In this document: positions 16,750 to 26,500 of the stretch, piece by piece
How the letters are laid out: every line of letters begins with the position of its first letter
Position numbering within the stretch: the first letter of the stretch is position 1
NCBI RefSeq assembly: GCF_038023995.1
Contig: NZ_CP150660.1
Location: 3,594,501 to 3,658,500, forward strand
DNA: 64,000 bases
Source: Polaribacter atrinae
GTDB lineage: Bacteria > Bacteroidota > Bacteroidia > Flavobacteriales > Flavobacteriaceae
Direction: 5' to 3'
Program-made: the position numbers and the translations under genes
The notes under the pieces: generated by a model
The model's database searches: none
The model's input: only the letters and a program-made list of their open reading frames with translations
Told to the model about the DNA's origin: nothing

Positions 16750-19590
16750 TTATTTGCTTTTAATTATAAAGGTAGATATGTTTCCTTTTTCATCATTTTT
16801 AGGGTGTAATTCTTTTGTAAAATACGTTATTTTCCATTCTTCTAAGGTATTTAAATACGTTAAACGTTGTTGTAAAACGTTAGAAGATTTTACTTTTTTA
16901 CTTTTTGATTTTGTGTTTACAAAACCAACACCGTCATCAATAATTAAAACTTTATAGGTTAAAGTATCAATTTTTTTAAAATTGATGGTAACTGTGCCTG
17001 TCTCAAATTTATTAAATATTCCATGGTTAACAGCATTTTCTACAATAGGCTGCAATAGCATGGTAGGTATTTTCGTTTTGTTGGTTTCTAGAAGGTCATC
17101 TATATTAATTTTGTATTCTAATTGTTCTCTAAAGCGTAGTTTTTCAATTTCTAAATAATTGGTAAGTAGTTTAATTTCTTCTGTTAATGAAATGGTATTT
17201 TCTTTAGAAAGTTCGAAAAAGCGTCTAATTAGTTTAGAGAATTTAACTAAATATTTTTCTGATGCTTCAAAATTATTTTCATTAATAAAATATTGTATTG
17301 CAGCTAAAGAATTGAATACAAAATGAGGATTCATTTGAGAGCGAAGTGCCTTTAATTGAATCTCAGAAAGTTGTTTTTCTTGAAAAAGTTTTTTACTTTT
17401 TTGTTGTTGGCTTCGTTTACTTAAATACCAAACAGTTCTAAAAAATAAAGTGATTAAAGTTAAAAGGACAATACTTTTAAACCAAAGGGTTTGATACCAT
17501 AAAGGAGATATGGTAAATTCAATTTTCTTTTTAAAATTTTGTGATTCAATTTTAAAAACATATTTATTAGGCTGTAAATTATTGAAATTAATAAGAGTAG
17601 TTTCTGTAGTTTGCCAATTGTTTTGAAGTGGTTCTAATTTGTAGTTATAACTAAAGTTGGTATTGTTTTCAGAAAAATCGATGCTAGAAACTGCAATGCT
17701 AACATTATTGTTTTCAGAGTATTTAAAAGCATGATTATCTTGAGTTACAACTTGGTTATTGTAGCTTAGTTTATCTATGTAAATATCTAACAATTGGTAA
17801 GGTGTTTCTTGCTTTTTTGGTAAAATAGCAATACCATTATTTGTACTTACAATAATGTCGTTTTTATAAATATAAATGTCATTTACTTGTAGAGAAGGGA
17901 GGCCATTGGCTAAGACTATTTCTTTTTCTAAAATATATGTATTATTACTCAATACATATTTTAAAATACCAGAATTGGTGGCTAACCAAATGTTTTTATT
18001 TTCTACAAAAGCATTGTTGACAATTAAAAACTCTGATTTAGGTAATTGATATATTTCATTTAAATTGGTAATAAAAGACCCAAAACCATCTGTATTTAGT
18101 AACAAATCTGTTTTAGAAACCTTTGTTATACTTAAAATAGATTTTGAAAATTTTTGTTGATTAAAAGAAACTTCACTTATAATTTCATTTTTAAATTTTT
18201 TCAAACCATTTGTAGTTGCGATTAAAATTTGTTGATTAAAAACAATTAAGTCATTGATGCCTCGTTGCATGTAACTTTTAATAATACTTAAATCTTGTTG
18301 ATTAATTTTATTTATTCCTCCGGAATAATGACCATAGATGTAACCATTAAGGTATACCAGTTTTCTACCAATTTGATTACTGTAATATGGAGAATTTGAA
18401 AAATCAAAAACTTCTTTTTTTTGGTTCTCTCTTAGTCGTTTAATTTTGTTTTCAGAAATAAAAAACTCTGTTTTTAGACTGTCTAAATATATGGAACTAA
18501 ATAAGTATTCTGTTTCTTTAACGTAAGGTGAGAATGTTTTTTTATCTGTATCATATTTAAAAAAACCTTGGTTATAAACGTTTGCAATAATGGCTCCGTT
18601 TAGATTGTTTGTTTTATAAACCTTTTCATGTTCAAAGGCATATTTAATATTTTTTTTAACTTTGTTAAGTTGATAAATTCCATTTAAAAATGTTGCAATC
18701 CAAATAGTTTCGGTTTTATCAATCATTGCAAAATGTGCATCTAATTTTTTAGGTATTAAAAATGTTTTTGTAATATGAAAATTAGCATCTAGGATACCTA
18801 CAAAACCTCTACCAGCTATTTGTATTTGATTATTTATAAAATTTACTCTAGTATGTTGTGATTTTTCAATACCTATTTCATCTTTAAAATTACGCTTATA
18901 AAGTTTTAACGTATTTAAATTTAAAATTGAATATTCTTTGTCTGTTGTCCAATAAAACAAATTATCTGTTATTTGTCCTCGATAATGAATAGAAGTTAAA
19001 ATGCTTTTAAGGTTGGCTACTTTTTTTATTTGTCCGTTTTTGTAGATTACTTTAATTGTATCTAGGGCGGTACCTGTTTCGAAAGCAGTAATAGTTGGAT
19101 GTTTAATGTATAATGATGGCTTGTTTTTTAATGAATTATTTACATGTAATAAAGTCCATTTATTATTTATTAAATGATGCGACCTAGAATTACTTGTTAG
19201 AATAATTTTATTACCTATTTGACTGGTGTAGTTAGGTGTAAAAATTTCATTTTTTAATTCACTCTCAAAAGCATAGACACTATCGTTTTCTATATATCCT
19301 AATTTAGAAGTTTTGGATAAATACCATAATTTGCCATCTGGTGTGGGATGCATTCCCCAAATATCATTTGTAGATAAACCATTTCTAGTAGTAAAAGTTT
19401 TTAAAGTATTACCATTGTATTTTACTAAACCTTTGTCTGTTGCAAACCAAATAAAACCATTAGCATCTTGTATTGTTTTATAAACATGGTTACTAGGTAA
19501 ACCTTCTTTAACAGTAATATTTGTGAATTGTTGAGAATAGGAAAAACTCCATAACATAATTATAAATAAAGTGATATGGAGTTTTAACAT
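16750..19590 (-). CDS. Large sensor histidine kinase: beta-propeller sensor, Y_Y_Y domain, LytS-type kinase
   Basis: A 946-residue membrane sensor. A signal peptide (to about residue 19) precedes a periplasmic two-component-propeller region of repeated blades (TIQDANGFIWFATDKGLVKYNG is typical) to about residue 600. A Y_Y_Y immunoglobulin-like domain follows (NFSYNYKLEPLQNNWQ). One membrane helix lies at 704-723, then a short coiled coil. The His_kinase domain has phospho-acceptor His756 in QMNPHFVFNSL, and the ATPase domain has QPIVENAVNHG and DDGVG. This is the one-membrane-pass relative of Bacteroides hybrid sensors, with a separate regulator. Its first 50 codons contain an inverted repeat (19543-19585). 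Confidence 0.93.
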   Translation of the reverse strand: MLKLHITLFIIMLWSFSYSQQFTNITVKEGLPSNHVYKTIQDANGFIWFATDKGLVKYNGNTLKTFTTRNGLSTNDIWGMHPTPDGKLWYLSKTSKLGYIENDSVYAFESELKNEIFTPNYTSQIGNKIILTSNSRSHHLINNKWTLLHVNNSLKNKPSLYIKHPTITAFETGTALDTIKVIYKNGQIKKVANLKSILTSIHYRGQITDNLFYWTTDKEYSILNLNTLKLYKRNFKDEIGIEKSQHTRVNFINNQIQIAGRGFVGILDANFHITKTFLIPKKLDAHFAMIDKTETIWIATFLNGIYQLNKVKKNIKYAFEHEKVYKTNNLNGAIIANVYNQGFFKYDTDKKTFSPYVKETEYLFSSIYLDSLKTEFFISENKIKRLRENQKKEVFDFSNSPYYSNQIGRKLVYLNGYIYGHYSGGINKINQQDLSIIKSYMQRGINDLIVFNQQILIATTNGLKKFKNEIISEVSFNQQKFSKSILSITKVSKTDLLLNTDGFGSFITNLNEIYQLPKSEFLIVNNAFVENKNIWLATNSGILKYVLSNNTYILEKEIVLANGLPSLQVNDIYIYKNDIIVSTNNGIAILPKKQETPYQLLDIYIDKLSYNNQVVTQDNHAFKYSENNNVSIAVSSIDFSENNTNFSYNYKLEPLQNNWQTTETTLINFNNLQPNKYVFKIESQNFKKKIEFTISPLWYQTLWFKSIVLLTLITLFFRTVWYLSKRSQQQKSKKLFQEKQLSEIQLKALRSQMNPHFVFNSLAAIQYFINENNFEASEKYLVKFSKLIRRFFELSKENTISLTEEIKLLTNYLEIEKLRFREQLEYKINIDDLLETNKTKIPTMLLQPIVENAVNHGIFNKFETGTVTINFKKIDTLTYKVLIIDDGVGFVNTKSKSKKVKSSNVLQQRLTYLNTLEEWKITYFTKELHPKNDEKGNISTFIIKSK

Positions 19591-19725
19591 TACAATTCTA
19601 ATTTCCCTTTTTCAAATGTGGTTATAGATTACTAATTTACAATAACTTTTTTTAGAAGAATATTTGTTTTGCTTGAACTTTAATGAGTTTTTTTAAGTCT
19701 AAATTATTTTCTAAAAGTAGCTCTA

Positions 19726-20403
19726 TTATGTATTGTCTTCACCGTTACAATTACTATCAATTTTATCGTTTAAAATTTCTCTTGTATACGGGTGAATTTC
19801 AGCGTTGCTATCATCACAATCTAAATTATTAGTAACACCCTCTGTTGGCGAGATCTTTTCTGAACCATAGCCGTCTCCGTCTTCATCTATATAGTATTCG
19901 ATAATGTCTGTAATACCATCGCAGTTATCATCAATTCCATTTTTAGGTATTTCTACAGCTTTTGGATGTATCTCGGAATCATCGTCATTACAATCTCCTG
20001 CAAACCAAGAATAATTGTCTGGCGCATTGGTATTGTTATCAATTTCAATAATAATTTTTGTATCGCTCCCAAAACCATCGCTATCTTTATCTACATAAAA
20101 AGTGTAGGCAAATTTTCCGTTACAATCTTCATCTATATCATTATCTGGTATTTCTGCTGCACCAGGGTATACATCAGCATTAGTATCATCGCAATCTGTA
20201 TCATCCAATACATATCCTTCAGGTTGTTCGTTTTGCAATATAGAATTACCTGTTAAACCATAACCATCACCATCTGCATCTTTAAACCAAACACTGTTTT
20301 CTAAGTCACCTACTAATCCAGGAGAACAACCTGCTCCAATAATAAAAATAGCAGATATTAGAAGTGCTATTGGTATAATAGTATTTACAATTAATTTTTT
20401 CAT
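19726..20403 (-). CDS. MopE-like putative metal-binding lipoprotein
   Basis: A 225-residue exported protein. The N-terminus ends in IIGAGC, which gives a lipobox-like cysteine at residue 26, although the -3 position is glycine instead of the usual Leu/Ile. The mature part is almost entirely three copies of the MopE-type putative metal-binding motif: D.DGDGYG (or DSDGFG), then DC(D/N)D......P.A.EIP.N.ID.(D/N)CNG. It should be anchored outside the inner membrane and bind Ca or other cations. It follows the Lgt-like gene by 10 bases and probably shares its transcript, which makes it a candidate client of that enzyme. Function beyond this is unknown. Confidence 0.8.
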   Translation of the reverse strand: MKKLIVNTIIPIALLISAIFIIGAGCSPGLVGDLENSVWFKDADGDGYGLTGNSILQNEQPEGYVLDDTDCDDTNADVYPGAAEIPDNDIDEDCNGKFAYTFYVDKDSDGFGSDTKIIIEIDNNTNAPDNYSWFAGDCNDDDSEIHPKAVEIPKNGIDDNCDGITDIIEYYIDEDGDGYGSEKISPTEGVTNNLDCDDSNAEIHPYTREILNDKIDSNCNGEDNT

Positions 20404-20413
20404 GATTTTTAGT

Positions 20414-21163
20414 TTAAATAGTTATTTTTTTTGATTTTAATTTGAGATATAAATAAGCCGTTATGCTTATAAAAATAAATGCAATAAATTGAGAGTGTGA
20501 TATGTAGTTTTGAATAATAAATCCTCTTAAATCTCCTCTAAAAAACTCTAATACACTTCTTGCAATTGCATATAGTATTACATAAGAAAAAAATACTTGT
20601 CCATCAAATTTCTTGTTTTTTTTAATCACAAAAAGCAAACTCATAATGATTAAAATAGAGATTACTTCATATAATTGAGTTGGATGTACCGTTACAGAAT
20701 TTGTAGTTGGAAAACTAATTCCGAAATAAGAATGTGTAGGCTTTCCGTAACAACAACCTGCAAAAAAACACCCCATTCTTCCAATAGCATGCACAATTGT
20801 TGTAGTAATAGCTAGTATGTCTATTATAGGTAAAATAGCTATTTTATTTTTTTTTAAGAACCAAATAGTAACGACGATTATGCAGATAAAAGACCCATAA
20901 AAAACAAATCCACCAGAAAAAATATTAAATATACTTTTTGGATTTTGTAAATAATAAATTGGTCTTTCAAAAAATAAAAATAGTTTTCCACCAACAAAAC
21001 CAGCTATAAAAATTAAATAGAAAAAGGTATTGGGTAAAATAAGATCTAATGTTTTTTTAGCTTGCCATTTTGTATATAAAACAGCTAATAAAGTTCCAAA
21101 AGCAATACAGAATGCATAGGTGTAAATAGTAATATTTTGATATTCTAATAGTTCTGGATACAT
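20414..21163 (-). CDS. Divergent Lgt-family membrane protein (prolipoprotein diacylglyceryl transferase-like)
   Basis: A 249-residue polytopic membrane protein with about seven hydrophobic helices. The N-terminal region and HAIGRMGCFFAGCCYGKPT (about residues 124-142) place it in the Lgt family, which attaches diacylglycerol to lipoprotein cysteines. The canonical signature has G-R-x-G-N-F-x-N-x-E. Here the Asn and Glu positions are replaced by cysteines and glycine, as in a separate cysteine-rich branch. HPTQLYE and ARSVLEFFRGD are also family-like. It is therefore a paralog, and the housekeeping lgt should lie elsewhere. It sits just upstream of a MopE-like lipoprotein. Activity is inferred, not certain. 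Confidence 0.75.
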   Translation of the reverse strand: MYPELLEYQNITIYTYAFCIAFGTLLAVLYTKWQAKKTLDLILPNTFFYLIFIAGFVGGKLFLFFERPIYYLQNPKSIFNIFSGGFVFYGSFICIIVVTIWFLKKNKIAILPIIDILAITTTIVHAIGRMGCFFAGCCYGKPTHSYFGISFPTTNSVTVHPTQLYEVISILIIMSLLFVIKKNKKFDGQVFFSYVILYAIARSVLEFFRGDLRGFIIQNYISHSQFIAFIFISITAYLYLKLKSKKITI

Positions 21164-21310
21164 TTTCTTAATTTTAATATTTAGTAGTTTTATTTAAACT
21201 TGACATAAGATAAAATCACTTTATTTGAATATATTTAGATTTATTTGATCTGTAACGAGACATTTATGGAGTCTTTGAGTTCATTAAAACAAAGCTGCTT
21301 TTGATTAAAG

Positions 21311-21351
21311 GAAAGAAAAACTCCATATCGTTTTTAAGGATATGGAGTTTT
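21311..21351 (-). terminator. Terminator after the FN3-protein operon
   Basis: Perfect 13-base arms (21317-21329, AAAACTCCATATC, and 21339-21351) with a 9-base loop. On the minus strand the stem is followed by a T-run. It lies 55 bases past the FN3-gene stop and separates that operon from the lgt-like gene. One arm recurs exactly inside the histidine kinase start region (19573-19585). Confidence 0.75.
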
Positions 21352-21405
21352 ATGTGTATAGCTTTATAACTTATAAAGTAAAGAATGAATGTGATTTTAA
21401 TTTTA

Positions 21406-23511
21406 TCAATCTTTAGTAATTGATACTGTTTCACTAATCTTAGATTGTCCACCGTCTTTGGTAAAAGCTTTTACTGCATATTCTACCGTTTTTTCATTCT
21501 TAAAATTTTCAATATAGTTTAATTCGGTAATGCTTTTATATTGAACTAAATTCCCTTTTTTATTTTTTTTGTAAATAACAAAAAAAGTATTTTTATTTAT
21601 TTTTTTATAATCCCACTTTAGGGTTATTGCTTCTTTATTTTTTAATATAGTTAAGTTTGTAACGGGATCTCTAAGGCCGTCATCATAAGGCTTTCCATAA
21701 ACAGGATTTGCGTATTCAGAAAACAATTCACTATCATCTTTTGCTCTAAGGGAGTAATAGTATTTTGCTCCTTGTTTTAATTTTTCGTCTTTATATTTTG
21801 TAGCATTGTTTTCTATGTTTGCAAGTAATTCCCAATTGGCATCTATTTTTAATTTTCTGTATAAATAATGGTTTGCAACATCTTCACTTTTACTTAAAAC
21901 AAAAGAGAGCTCAATATTATCTTTACCAACTTTTACTTTTTTGAAAACAGGAGTTGTTGGTGGTATAATATCTGGTCGTTTTACTTTAAGAATATCTGAA
22001 TATTCAGATTGATTGAAATTGTAGTCTAATGCTTTAATTTTATAATAAATATAAGGAGTTAATGAATTAATGGTAACTGTATCTTTAAAAATGTTTTGAG
22101 CTTTTGTAAAGATAGTATCCTTTTCATGAAACCCTTCGTTAATTACAGAAAATTCATGTTCTGCGCTATTAGATCTATACAAACGATACCCCATTAAATC
22201 TCGTTCTTTATTTAAGTCTATATCGATGGTGACAACACCCAATGAATCTATTTTACCTGAAATAAATTTTGGTTTTAATGGAGGAATAGAGTCTATTATT
22301 GTTACTAAATAAGGACTAGAAGAGCTGATATTTCCTGCGGTATCTATTGCTTGAACAACATAATAATTGTCTTTTTCTTTGTTAAAGGTTTTATCGGTAT
22401 AACTTTTTATGTTTTTTGGAAGTAATTTAGAATGCAAAAGTTGAAAATTCCCTTTATTTTTTTCTGATCGAGCAACCACAAAACCTTTTAAATCTGGTTG
22501 TTCTATTTGCATTTTCCATGCTATTTTTATCTCTTCAGGTTTTACATGTTTAGCCATTGTAATGGAAGGATTTACAGGAGGTGTTAAATCTCTCGGCATT
22601 CCTTTGGCTTTCCCAAAATACACTTTTTCACCAAAAGGATTCATTCCATAAAATTGATATTCGTAGGTTGTGTAATTAGTTAGATTGCTGTCGGTATAAC
22701 TATTTCTTACAGAGTTTGCAGAAGAGTTTAAAACAGGATTTTTATTTAACAATTCAAAAACACCAGTTACATTGTTTTTTCTTTCAATAAATGCACCAGA
22801 TACCATGTCATTTTCTTCCCAGATAAAGGTGAGTTTACTATCCCAAGTTTTTACAAATATTTCTCTGTTAATAGTTTCTTCTTCTTTTTTTATTTCAATT
22901 ACAGATAAGGCTTCTTTAACGCTATAACCATCAATGGCTTCATTTAATGAGATACGATACACGTATTTTTTGTTTAATTCGGCTGTTTTATCAGTATAAG
23001 ATAGCCCTAGTGCTTTAGCAACTTTGTTGTCTTTTATAGCATTCATAACAAAAAGTAAATAGGCAAAATCTTCTTTAAATTTTTGTTCTTTCATTTCTTT
23101 AATTCCTTTGTCAAAAGAAAATTGTCCTCCTGTCTCAACCTCTCGGTTATCATAAAATTCTTTTGCAAGATTTAAGTTTTTCTTTTCTTCTTCATTGCTA
23201 GTTGCAAGTGCCTTTTTCCAGTTCTCTTCTGTATAAGGAAAAACCTCATCTAATTTTTTGAACTTTAATTCTTCAAGAGAGAAAATAGAATCATTTAACT
23301 CTGCTCTTTCAACCAAAAAACCTTTTTTTAACCCTTGATACAATGCTTTGTTTTTATCAGGAAAGTAAATAAGTTCTAGGGCATTGTCTTTATATCTGTC
23401 AACAATATTTATATTACTAGAAGGGGTTATTTTAGCTTTTTCTTGAGCAATATAAGGCATGTACATGAACAAGATTAATAGTAATACGATGTATTTTTGT
23501 ATGTGTTTCAT
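21406..23511 (-). CDS. Exported fibronectin type III-repeat protein
   Basis: A 701-residue protein with a signal peptide ending near MYMPYIAQ. Residues 25-250 form a unique domain. From about 280 to the end are FN3-like modules, each showing the pattern of a hydrophobic strand, a Y.YRV/YYVVQAID-like strand and an LTPP..P linker (ITLKWDYKKINKNTFFVIYKK in the last). The protein is probably secreted or surface-associated. It has no T9SS tail, lipobox or enzyme motif. It is the last gene of a four-gene envelope operon, 11 bases downstream of the giant protein gene. Function is unknown; a structural or adhesive partner of that protein is my inference. Confidence 0.75.
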   Translation of the reverse strand: MKHIQKYIVLLLILFMYMPYIAQEKAKITPSSNINIVDRYKDNALELIYFPDKNKALYQGLKKGFLVERAELNDSIFSLEELKFKKLDEVFPYTEENWKKALATSNEEEKKNLNLAKEFYDNREVETGGQFSFDKGIKEMKEQKFKEDFAYLLFVMNAIKDNKVAKALGLSYTDKTAELNKKYVYRISLNEAIDGYSVKEALSVIEIKKEEETINREIFVKTWDSKLTFIWEENDMVSGAFIERKNNVTGVFELLNKNPVLNSSANSVRNSYTDSNLTNYTTYEYQFYGMNPFGEKVYFGKAKGMPRDLTPPVNPSITMAKHVKPEEIKIAWKMQIEQPDLKGFVVARSEKNKGNFQLLHSKLLPKNIKSYTDKTFNKEKDNYYVVQAIDTAGNISSSSPYLVTIIDSIPPLKPKFISGKIDSLGVVTIDIDLNKERDLMGYRLYRSNSAEHEFSVINEGFHEKDTIFTKAQNIFKDTVTINSLTPYIYYKIKALDYNFNQSEYSDILKVKRPDIIPPTTPVFKKVKVGKDNIELSFVLSKSEDVANHYLYRKLKIDANWELLANIENNATKYKDEKLKQGAKYYYSLRAKDDSELFSEYANPVYGKPYDDGLRDPVTNLTILKNKEAITLKWDYKKINKNTFFVIYKKNKKGNLVQYKSITELNYIENFKNEKTVEYAVKAFTKDGGQSKISETVSITKD

Positions 23512-23522
23512 TTTTATATTTT

Positions 23523-26500
23523 TTACTTACTAACACGTTTTTTACTTTTATCAGACTTTTTCTTAGCTTTATTTTTTTCTAAGATTTTTTTATTCTCAAT
23601 TATTACTTTCTTTGCAATAGGAGAGACCTTCTTTTTTGTGAAAACAACTGTTTTTGGAGTGTTTGTGTTGTTTGGTGTAGTTTGCTCTTTAGTTAAAGAG
23701 ACGTCTGCTTTAGAGGCTTCAATTTGTTTTATTGGACCTGTTCTAAATAGTTTCTCTTTGGTTTCAGTTACACTACTATTGTCAGATTTTTTAGCATTTA
23801 CCCAAATGTTATTTATTTTTTCTTTTAAAGTTGCTGTTATAATAATTTTATAGGTTTTATTTAAATCGAGATTATTTACAAGTGGGGCAGCTGCCGGAGG
23901 TAAAGTTCCATAATTTGCAGTACCAGTTTCACCTTCTTCTTCATTATCGAGTTCTGTGTTAGATGTTGCTGATCCAGAATCTGTAGGGGCTGCAGGAAAA
24001 CGAACTACCGTAGCTGTTTGTTTATTTTGTAAAGTATTACTAGAAAATACCCCCGCATTTAAGATAGAACCAGTACTTGTTACTGCAGCCATTTGCATAT
24101 TGTTAATAGAATTTGGTTGGTTATTGTCTATTATAGGGTTTGCTATTTGTGTTTGCATATTAATGTTCTCATTAATATTTATAAAATCAATAGTATACAG
24201 TTCTTCTCCTAGGTTATTATTAGACATTATTAATGTTTTTCTATTAGGTTGTAATAATTGAGTGTTTTTAGGTATTTCTACATAAACTCCATTATCTTGT
24301 TCATCAACATACATTTTTACTTGACGTTCTAGTTTAAATATTCTGGTAACCACAGCTCCTGTACTTTGTTGTTCTCCAACATCAAATTCTTCATCTGGCG
24401 TTAAACCATATTTTATTGAAATAGGTTTTGTGATTTCGTAGTTATATATTAAACTACTAGGATCTGGTTTAATATATGTAATAAGTCTTTGTGCTTGGTC
24501 TGCGGCAGCATCTTGTTGTGTAAATATTTGGTTAGACGTTGGGTCTGTTCCGTTGCAATCGGTTCCCCAATCAAATTGTTTTTCAAAGCTTTTATTAACA
24601 AGATAATGGTATTGATAATGAGTACATGCTGTCCATTGTAAGGAATGTCTTAGATGGTAAGCACCACCATCTTTTTTACAATCTCCAAGTAAATGAATCC
24701 ATGTTTTTATGCGTCCGATTTTAGCTTGTCCTCTAACTTCTCCTGCAACATACGTAGGCCCAGGAAATTTGCCTTCTAGCCAGCCACCAGCTTTTACATT
24801 AAGTAAATCCCAACGTTTAGAGTTTTTAGATACATAGGCATCTACAGCTCCATAAAAACCAACAGAGCCTCCTGCACGCCAACCATTTAATCCAAATTCT
24901 TTACTAGAATCTTTACAGTTTATTCCTGTTTTTTGAATCATACTTAAATTTAATTCTGCACCGGCAGCTACATCTAAATTTACGGAGTAGCCATTAATTA
25001 AATTTTGATTTAAATTTTTATCGAATTGAAAACCAACACCAAAAGCAAATCCTTTTCCAAGTGCCGAATTGTTATCTACTCCAGAACCAACAGGGATTCC
25101 TGGTTGATCTCCATTCCAGACACTTGCCCAACCATTCTTAAAGGTTTGTGTAAAACCAGAAGGTGTTTCTATATTGTTACCAAAAGTTAAATATTCATAT
25201 AATGAAATTCCAAAAACTTCTACGGTATTTAAAGCAGAGGGTTGTCCAAATTTAAAATGCCATTTGTTTGTTGTTCCATTAATATCCACATTTAAATTTG
25301 CTGGATATGGAGTACTAATTACGTCCGTGTCTACCGAAGCATCTACATTCATAAAGAAATGTTTGTTAGGAAAGTTGTAATCAACAATTACATTACCTTT
25401 TACTTGTGCTTTGTCTCTTTCTGTTTGAGGTAATAAAGGGCCTCCTATATAAAAATCTCCGGTAAAACCAATATTTATCAATCCATCAGAAGATGAAAAT
25501 TGACCATTTAAGCCCACATCTGCATTAAAAGACTCTACTTTTGCTGCGGCTCCAATTGTTGCTTCAACTTGAAAACCAAGGTTTCCTTTTTTCGGTGAAA
25601 ATGAATAATGTGCTGGTGTTGATCCGCTACTTGCTACCAATGCTCCTTCCATATTTTTATAAGCACCACCTCCAAAGCCATAAAATGCAACTCCAGGTAA
25701 AAACGGAATTCCTGCAGAAAATTTAGCAGCTGCTTCTACACGCCAATATCTATATGTAGCTCCATTGTTTAAATAATTGGTATTTCCAAATTCTGCCAAT
25801 GCAGTGATGCCAATACTTGGTGTTTTAAAGGATGCATTTAAAGTTCCTTTAAAACCGTTTCCGTAAACAGGATGATCATTTCTAAACGCTAGTGTTCCGT
25901 CTATAGAAACAGCAGGAAGATGCGCATAAATAGAAATATCATCAATACCAGTGCTGATGTATTTTGGCTTAAATTTTCCAACTCCAGAGCCTCCTGGGTT
26001 ATCTTCTATAGCCATTTCTACAGCCATTTTGCTTTGTCCTCCAATATCTTCTGTTAAATTAAAAATAACATCAAAATTTAAGTCTCCATGTATAAGTTGA
26101 TTGCCCGTGCTTGTTTTTTCATTAAAATCTATATTTTCTATAGTTACAGGAAAATTTGACATAAATTTTTGAGGACTTGCAAATGCCCAAGAACCTACAT
26201 TAAAATTAAATTTATTGGTAAGACTAGAGTTGTAATTCATTTCTAGACCTTGGAAACCTAAATTCATATTTATATGTTTTACCGGGCCTAATTTTACATC
26301 GTCCCAAACAAAATTTCCATTTAAAGTTGATTGAAATGTTTTTTTGTTTTTATCTACATAGGCTACAATATTAGATGTTTGATCTAGTTCCATAGTACCT
26401 TTCATTAATGATGCATTGATAGGTCCGGTGGGTTCTATGGTTAATTGAAATGAAGGTGTTTGTGTTGCTGTTGAAAATAAAGCATTGTATTTAAGTGGGT

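Noticed and set aside
21264..21452. 62-residue minus-strand gene
   Set aside because: It overlaps the end of the FN3 gene and covers the terminator hairpin, so it is a shadow frame.
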